From: Liolophura sinensis
Lineage: Eukaryota; Mollusca; Polyplacophora; Chitonida; Chitonidae
NCBI RefSeq assembly: GCF_032854445.1
Contig: NC_088304.1
Span: forward strand, 8,815,704 to 8,879,703
Reading direction: 5' to 3'
Length of the DNA: 64,000 nt
Shown piece by piece: positions 58,550 to 64,000 of the stretch (the stretch's first letter is position 1; each line of letters opens with the position of its first letter). A program made the translations under genes and the position numbers. Below the pieces are notes generated by a model. It worked only from the letters and a program-made list of their open reading frames with translations, was not told the DNA's origin and did no database searches.

Positions 58550-58890
58550 CAAGTTTAATGTGATTGTATGTAAAAACAAGTCCTTCACGAGGACAACAAT
58601 GCGTTTTGATCAATTCTAGATCAATGACCTCTTATAAATTGCTGTTAACATCACTGCATTTTTTAAAACCTAATTCTGCTTAAGGCATGGTGCTAGGGGG
58701 TATGTCATTTGCTACTATTTGTACATTTACATGAACATTTAGAATAAAACCGTAACTGAGGTAAATTGACAAAAGGCCATATTTCACCGGTTGCGAGTGA
58801 CCATTTGCCAGCTATCACCCTGTCGTCGCTGCTGGGGTTTTTCTCTCTATACTGTAGGTCTTAATTATACCTAATGTCAGTTATGGAAAG
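58550..58890 (+). repeat. family C repeat, copy 5, longest
   Basis: Core CACTGCATTTTTTAAAACCT, AATTCTGCTTAAGGCATGGT, AAAACCGTAACTGAGGTAAA, TATTTCACCGGTTGCGAGTG, GCCAGCTATCACCCTGTCGT, CTGTAGGTCTTAATTATACC. The 5' part (ATCAATGACCTCTTATAAAT) recurs with copy 7. No tRNA boxes, no protein frame. Confidence 0.8.
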
Positions 58891-59379
58891 TATTTGTACT
58901 TATGGTTAATTTGGGGCCCATTGTAAATATTTCCAACAAGATGGAATTGATTGTAATATTTGATAGTAGATTACGCCTACCTTAGCTTACAATCCCTTCG
59001 TGCATAGATGGCGCCTCATGTAGCATGAGATCTTTACATATCAACGGGAAAGACGTAATCGTCCGTTACTTTTGAATCATAATCTGATCGGTTGGGGTCT
59101 GTAACGCTCGTCATTTTCAAACTGTATCTAATACCGCCTAACCTGGGGCTAGGGGCCGTAAAGGTAGCCATGCTAATTACATCAGCATGATGCCTTTATG
59201 AACAGTTGCAATTAAAGCGCGACTGAGATACTTGTTTAGCTGTTATTTGACATGGAACTCATTCACGGACTACGAATTTGAACTTTGATATGGAATTCAT
59301 GCCTGGAATATTCATTGTCTGCCCGGGATCATTGAAAACTGATGACCCCTTCTCTCTTGTGTGTTACCGGCTTTATTTC

Positions 59380-59558
59380 TTATTTGTATAATTTCTTACA
59401 TACCTTTGTTTTTGGGAGTTAGTGTTAAACGTTGTTGTGGAAATGGATCTTGCGATTATCGACTTGGAACGCCCTTTACGGACTACGAATGGTATAGGAA
59501 TGTCGGACTTGACGCTTATATGTATTGCAAGCATTCAGCACTGCGATCGTGTTCTTAG
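59380..59558 (+). other. possible small Cys-rich coding exon, no start codon
   Basis: An open stretch reads VSVKRCCGNGSCDYRLGT near 59415-59470, then DYEWYRNVGLDAYMYCK and a Cys-Ser-stop end, after a hydrophobic run. There is no in-frame ATG, and acceptor candidates upstream are weak. Composition suggests the mature part of a small secreted Cys-rich peptide or a chance frame; I recognise no family. Confidence 0.2.
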
Positions 59559-59884
59559 TTATATACAATCAACTTAAGCTTACAGCCCATTCGTGAAAGC
59601 GGCTTCAGGCCACAGTTGCTTTCCTATGGAACTATGTCTCGAAACAGACATTCGTATACCAGCCGTCAAACAATAAGAACGTTGCAGGTCAATAATCGCG
59701 AGGTCAATTCCCAAAAACGATGTATAACACAAACCAACAAATATCTAAGAAGGTATATAAAATACGAAAACAGGGCGAAATCATGCAAAGAGAAGCAGTC
59801 GGCAGTTTTCAATGATGTTAGAAAGACACAAGGTATGTTCTAGGCGACTGAGTGAAATCAGTATTCAAATCGTGTACCATGCTA

Positions 59885-60420
59885 GAATATTAGTTGTCAA
59901 TATTTGACCCCGCAATAAACCGACCTCTGTATGGGCATTTATGCATTTTTGGAATTCAGTATAGTTGTGGTGTGTCGGTGTGAAGGGAAGGTTGGGATAT
60001 ATTCCTCTGTTTGAGAAAGGACTCATGTTTTTTAAATCGTTCCTCCAGAGTATTGAATACGTAGATGTTGTGACAGTTTGTGATATTAAGCTCCTCCACA
60101 AGAACCTGATAGTTATAATTCTTGCAGTCAAATATAATATTATTAGCGGTTTTGTCCACAGGAACAATAACGTATATTCTCTGACAGGTCATCAAGTAGC
60201 TTTTGCTCGGCAGTATGCTTTAGAACGTCCTTGAACGGACCACATTTCGATAAAATTTTGGATATTATTTCTATAGATATGGTTATACGTCCATGTCTGT
60301 CTCCATAGGGCATCTCGTGTGGAAGCAAATCTAGGAAGGGTTTTATAAACAGCGTCGATATTTCCCACGCTTCTGTCATTACACTAAAAATGGTTATCAT
60401 AATGTTAACCACCGTCGTGT
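59885..60420 (-). pseudogene. Penelope-like retroelement relic, copy 2
   Basis: The minus-strand frames contain YVIVPVDKTANNIIFDCKNY then QVLVEELN (60175-60095), and further on PQLY-stop-IPKMHKCPYRGRFIAGS, where the expected Trp codon is TGA. Both motifs, in this order, mark the region just before the reverse transcriptase core of Penelope-like elements (DK.aNN...CK.Y...EL, then LYWIPKLHKxPYKxRFI). An upstream frame (KILSKCGPFKDVLKHTAEQ) joins by a frameshift near 60150. A dead fragment; copy 1 lies about 3.75 kb away. Confidence 0.7.
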
Positions 60421-60700
60421 AAGTGAAATATATTTTTGAGTACCGTGTTCTCAAAAAAAAAAACAACCAAATAAATGCGTAAATCATAATGGTTAATAAG
60501 TTGCATATACAGGGTCAGCGCCCGAAGTGCGCGCCCCTCCCCCCTTGAGGACAGAATAATTATATGCGAAGACAAGGTACATGTTATTTATTTATTTGAT
60601 TGGTGTTTTATGCTGTACGGCCGAAAAGGAAGCCAGCGAAGCAGCGACCGCATTGGTGAGAAACACCTGGGTCATTGCGCCGTGGTGGTATGCTACCCAC
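60412..60700. mobile_element. two family A SINE pieces in the duplicated block
   Basis: 60412-60480 (+) is a tail (CGTCGTGTAAGTGAAATATA, then CCAAATAAATG). 60583-60700 (-) has TTTATTTATTTGATTGGTGT followed at once by the head-side half (AAGCCAGCGAAGCAGCGACC), so its middle is deleted. Their order matches 56670-57030. Confidence 0.8.
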
Positions 60701-61067
60701 AATCCCCCCACCCCCCACCCCCCAGCAATTCCTATGTTCTCAGTGGCTCAGTTGTACATTATGAGTCGATCTCATCTAGGCGGCTCCTCCACCCTCACCT
60801 GATGTGATGTGATGATGGGCACCACCGCCCCTCCCGCGCCACTTTTAATTTCCAGTTTCGCTGTTTGTACTCCCGAGTGATGACTTGATTACCGATTGGT
60901 CATGAAAAGTAGTTTGTTTGGATGTTACTAATGATCTAAGCATCCTTGCTCCGTCTGCATTGTTTAAAGGTAAAGAATTATACAAGCCGATGATAACACT
61001 GCATTCTGAGTAATATTAGATAAGTGACGCACAATAAGTCGAAATTATCATCACCGCCCACTTTATT

Positions 61068-61265
61068 TGACCTAATTCTGCTTAAGCCTTGGTGGTAGGG
61101 ATGTCCAGCTTTTGTACTTTTAGACATTTTTATGAGCACTTAGAATAAAATCCTGCCAGAGGTAAACAGACAGGGGAAGTAATTCATCCGTTGATCATTT
61201 ACCAACTACCCCACTGTCGTCGCTGCTCCAGTTTTACATAGTCTTTTGTATGTGTGGGTCTTTTT
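61068..61265 (+). repeat. family C repeat, copy 6
   Basis: GACCTAATTCTGCTTAAGCC, AGAATAAAATCCTGCCAGAG, TCATCCGTTGATCATTTACC and ACTGTCGTCGCTGCTCCAGT. Confidence 0.75.
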
Positions 61266-61814
61266 TATAATAATTAATTAGATAATTCAATGTTTCGTAA
61301 TTTTTTGAGGATTTATATAAAAAAATGAAGGTTTCGAATGCACAGGATACAACCTTGTCTAATACGGGGTAAACAAGTGTATGTGCCTTATTTGTTGAAG
61401 TATTGTAAGCCGCATGAAACAGCGGGTTCACCTTCACACTGTGATTTGATTTTTGATTAACAGGTGTACTTTCGTAAGTAGATGCTGTTAATTATAAGAC
61501 TTCAAATTGAATTACATCTCATTTTCACTCACACGTTCTATTTTACATAAGGGATGTGTTAGTATTCGTTTTTACCATAGGCGATCACAAAACTGTGTCT
61601 TTGTGTAAGAAGTCAAGTACGAGTCTCCAGATGAACTTGCTGTTAGCTGATCTATGCTTGCCGATTGTTTACCTCCGCATTCAAGAGTTTTTTTTTGAAA
61701 GACAACCTCCTTCACCACTCGTCCACTGGTAAATGCTGCCTTTTATAACCGGTATTGCAAAATAACTGAGTGACTGCCCTTTGCGTTGTTTAAATGCGAT
61801 TGTATGATGACAAC

Positions 61815-62220
61815 ACAGCAATCTGAGTAATTCTAGACCAATGACGTCTAATAAATTGCAGTCATCATCAGTGCAATTTTTTTCACCTAATTCTGTTTTA
61901 AGCCATGATGTATGGTACATAATCGGTTAGAATAAAACCCTGACTAAATTGACAAGAGGTCGTATTTCACTGGTTTGTGACTATTTGCCAGCTATCACAC
62001 TGTCGCTCTGGTTTGACTTTCTATGATGTATGACTTTAATTATATCGGGAAAAACCACGGCCATCCGCGGACAGACCTTCCCACGTACGACCGGAGAGTT
62101 GCTGGCCAACATGAGGTGGACTTGAACTCAGAGCGACCGCATTGGTGAGAAGTTATCACACTGTCGTCGCTGCTCTGGTTTTGCTCCCTGTGCTGTACGT
62201 CTTTAATTATATTGAAAGTG
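61815..62220 (+). repeat. family C repeat, copies 7 and 8, separated by a SINE fragment
   Basis: Copy 7 (61815-62044) has TCTAGACCAATGACGTCTAA, CACCTAATTCTGTTTTAAGC, TATTTCACTGGTTTGTGACT and CTATCACACTGTCGCTCTGG. After the SINE fragment, copy 8 (62153-62220) repeats the 3' end: ATCACACTGTCGTCGCTGCT, GTACGTCTTTAATTATATTG. Confidence 0.75.
62045..62152 (-). mobile_element. family A SINE fragment
   Basis: AAAACCACGGCCATCCGCGG, CAGACCTTCCCACGTACGAC, GGACTTGAACTCAGAGCGAC, CGCATTGGTGAGAAG. Both ends are truncated. Confidence 0.85.
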
Positions 62221-63019
62221 ACCTGTCACTTTGCACACAAAGTTTCGCCACAGTTTCTCGTCTCAGTAGCAGTTGAGACTTATGTCTATCAGTTTAATAT
62301 TATTGTTTTGCGACACGAAAAATTCCTTCGTTAAATGATCGTTAAAGGAGAAGAAAATTTAAATATCAAACAAATACCATTGAAAAATGTATGCATTTCC
62401 TCACAGGTGCATACCAAAAAACATGCTAATATGTACCTCAGTTTGATAAATTATAAATAAAGTCAGCGCCAAAATCTGCTGTGGGCGACTCCATTTTGCC
62501 TTAAGAACTAATCCTGAAGTCTTCTGAGTTAGATGGAGAATTGCCGTCATTTCCGGTAGAACTCTTCTTCCCAGAATGTAGCGAACAGTACAGTTCGTTT
62601 TCCGCTTAACGATCGGGAAACCGGAATGTTGGACACATCCCCAACATAAATTACAGGGTGTTAAAGATGGAGGACGCAATCGACTCAGCGATTTATGCCA
62701 GCTTTGCAGTTTTCAGGCTTTACGTGTATGGCGAGGCAAAATCGCAAAATTATACAACAGGCACCACCAGGAAGCTCTTTTCAGCCTGTAGGGTCATGTT
62801 TTTAAGTTTTTTCTGTTTAAGTATGAACTGATCGTGACGAGATGACTAATACACAAAAGTGTCTTTCGATTTTACTGAAAATGTCTCCCGCCTTAGCAAA
62901 ACTGGATTTCCCACATTCGTATGGAATTGTTACAAAGCCTGTGGATTTTGGTAACAAGAAAACAAAGTGTGAAGAATTCAGTTGCACATCAGTGTAGCCA
63001 AAGACTGAATCATCAACAA

Positions 63020-63865
63020 AGGCATCAATATTAAATCCTTTATTTACAGAAAATAAATCCATAAAATATGGTAAATAAATGGGCACTACACGAGCGATAA
63101 AATACAGTATGAGAAGACAGTTACAGAGTTAATACAACTGCATAGGAAAATGGTAAGGTCTTAAGTTGAACATACAGTAAAGATATCCAGGCTCATCTCT
63201 TTTCATTGTCAAACAATTGTGACGATAACGTGGCATCTCTTATTCATAAAAAAATTATGGCACCTCGTTATGGTGTCTAAAGTAATTAGCAACCTCACCC
63301 TAGGACAACCAGATATTCATGTACCATTTGTAACCCTTGAAAGATCGTTCCTAGTTGGTAACCACTAGACCCGATTCAAAATCAGCGTGATCACCAATTC
63401 CAAAAGAAATATACCAGAAATAATACACATATTTTACATAAAGCTGGTAACATGAAACAGTCAACACTTTTCTATGATACAAAAAGGAGGTCATATTCTA
63501 TGTATGACCTAACACTTAAATTTCAAACTCTTGATAAGTGAATAATCTCCAGGTCGGACAAAAATACAAGTATCTCAGTCGCGCTTTGGTTGCAACTTTT
63601 CGTAAAAGGAAGATGAAATGCTTATAAAGTCCCTAGACAGCGTATAAACCTGCACTGGATACAACTATGGCAGACATCTCCGGTGATCATGAAGGCCCTG
63701 TCCGTATTTGCCAGCAAAAGCGTTGTACCCAATGTAAAATTCAGGAAACTTACAAAGTGAAGGCGTTGAATGGAGTATCCTGGACACACTCGTTTTTCAC
63801 TCCATCACATTTTACACAGGGCCCCATAAATGATACGAGACGAGATAAAATGCAGATAATGTACA
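63020..63865. other. possible 3' end of an off-window gene
   Basis: On the minus strand, AATAAA hexamers near 63038-63060 follow about 600 bp of AT-rich sequence. Upstream of those a minus frame ends at a TAG at 63670, preceded by EFYIGYNAFAGKYGQG-like residues. On the plus strand 63667 opens 73 codons beginning MADISGDHEGPVRICQQKRC and ending in a poly-T-derived Phe run. The two readings exclude each other and I recognise neither. Confidence 0.2.
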
Positions 63866-63869
63866 CTCT

Positions 63870-64000
63870 TGATTTTTTTTTTTTTTGAGTAGTGTTTTAC
63901 GCCGTTCTCAAGAATATTTCACTCATAAGACGGCGGCCAGCATTATGGTGGGTGGAAACCGGGCAGAGCTCGGGGGAAACCCACGGCCGTACGTGGGAAG
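63870..64000 (-). mobile_element. family A SINE, cut by the window end
   Basis: After a T run: GAGTAGTGTTTTACGCCGTT, CTCAAGAATATTTCACTCAT, GGCGGCCAGCATTATGGTGG, CCACGGCCGTACGTGGGAAG. The head lies beyond 64000. Confidence 0.92.

Noticed and set aside
62401-62679. 92-codon minus-strand frame with CNLCWGCVQH
   Set aside because: Considered as a zinc-finger (THAP-like) exon, but the required Cys/His spacing and following motifs are absent.

Overview
This is eukaryotic (animal) nuclear DNA. Every supported gene is split by GT-AG introns. The sequence between genes is AT-rich and full of tRNA-derived SINEs, inverted-repeat elements, retroelement relics, microsatellites and minisatellites. The best-conserved genes are metazoan. 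The abundant SINE (tRNA-like head, long body, tail ending in CAATCAAATAAATAAA) and the many ACATGTAC-type palindromes resemble mollusc or other lophotrochozoan genomes. That placement rests on remembered patterns, not a search, and I cannot name the species.

Layout. 1-3381: no recognised gene; an NRF1-like and an ETS-like motif near 3.0 kb look like a promoter. 3382-6267 (+): a two-exon Orai store-operated calcium channel gene whose intron carries a foldback element and a SINE. 6.3-14.9 kb: repeats, one inverted-repeat element and a dead Tc1/mariner relic. 14941-18286 (+): MORN3, five exons. 20944-21828 (-): TMEM45/DUF716-like membrane protein, converging on MORN3. 26772-32101 (-): LENG1, seven exons. 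33-48.9 kb: repeats and two weaker gene candidates (35.2-35.7 and 37.2-37.5 kb). It also holds a 1.8-kb minisatellite with a 16-bp unit, a 144-bp higher-order period and a SINE inserted in it. 48972-53595 (-), with a TATA promoter and noncoding exon near 54.1 kb: an unrecognised secreted protein. It has a signal peptide, two copies of a six-cysteine domain and a 32-residue tail with 15 aspartates. 54.1-64 kb: decayed Penelope-like retroelement pieces, a repeat block present twice, nested SINEs and an unclassified repeat family.

The genes do not form an operon or a shared pathway; they are neighbours with separate roles (calcium entry, an axoneme/sperm-associated MORN protein, a membrane protein, a nuclear coiled-coil protein, a secreted acidic protein). 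The most novel item is the secreted two-domain acidic protein. Its five coding exons join in one frame (225 residues), and its composition would suit calcium or mineral binding, which is inference. The most striking non-coding items are the 144-bp higher-order minisatellite, a 73-bp inverted-repeat element with perfect 9-bp target duplications, and two reciprocal SINE chimeras.
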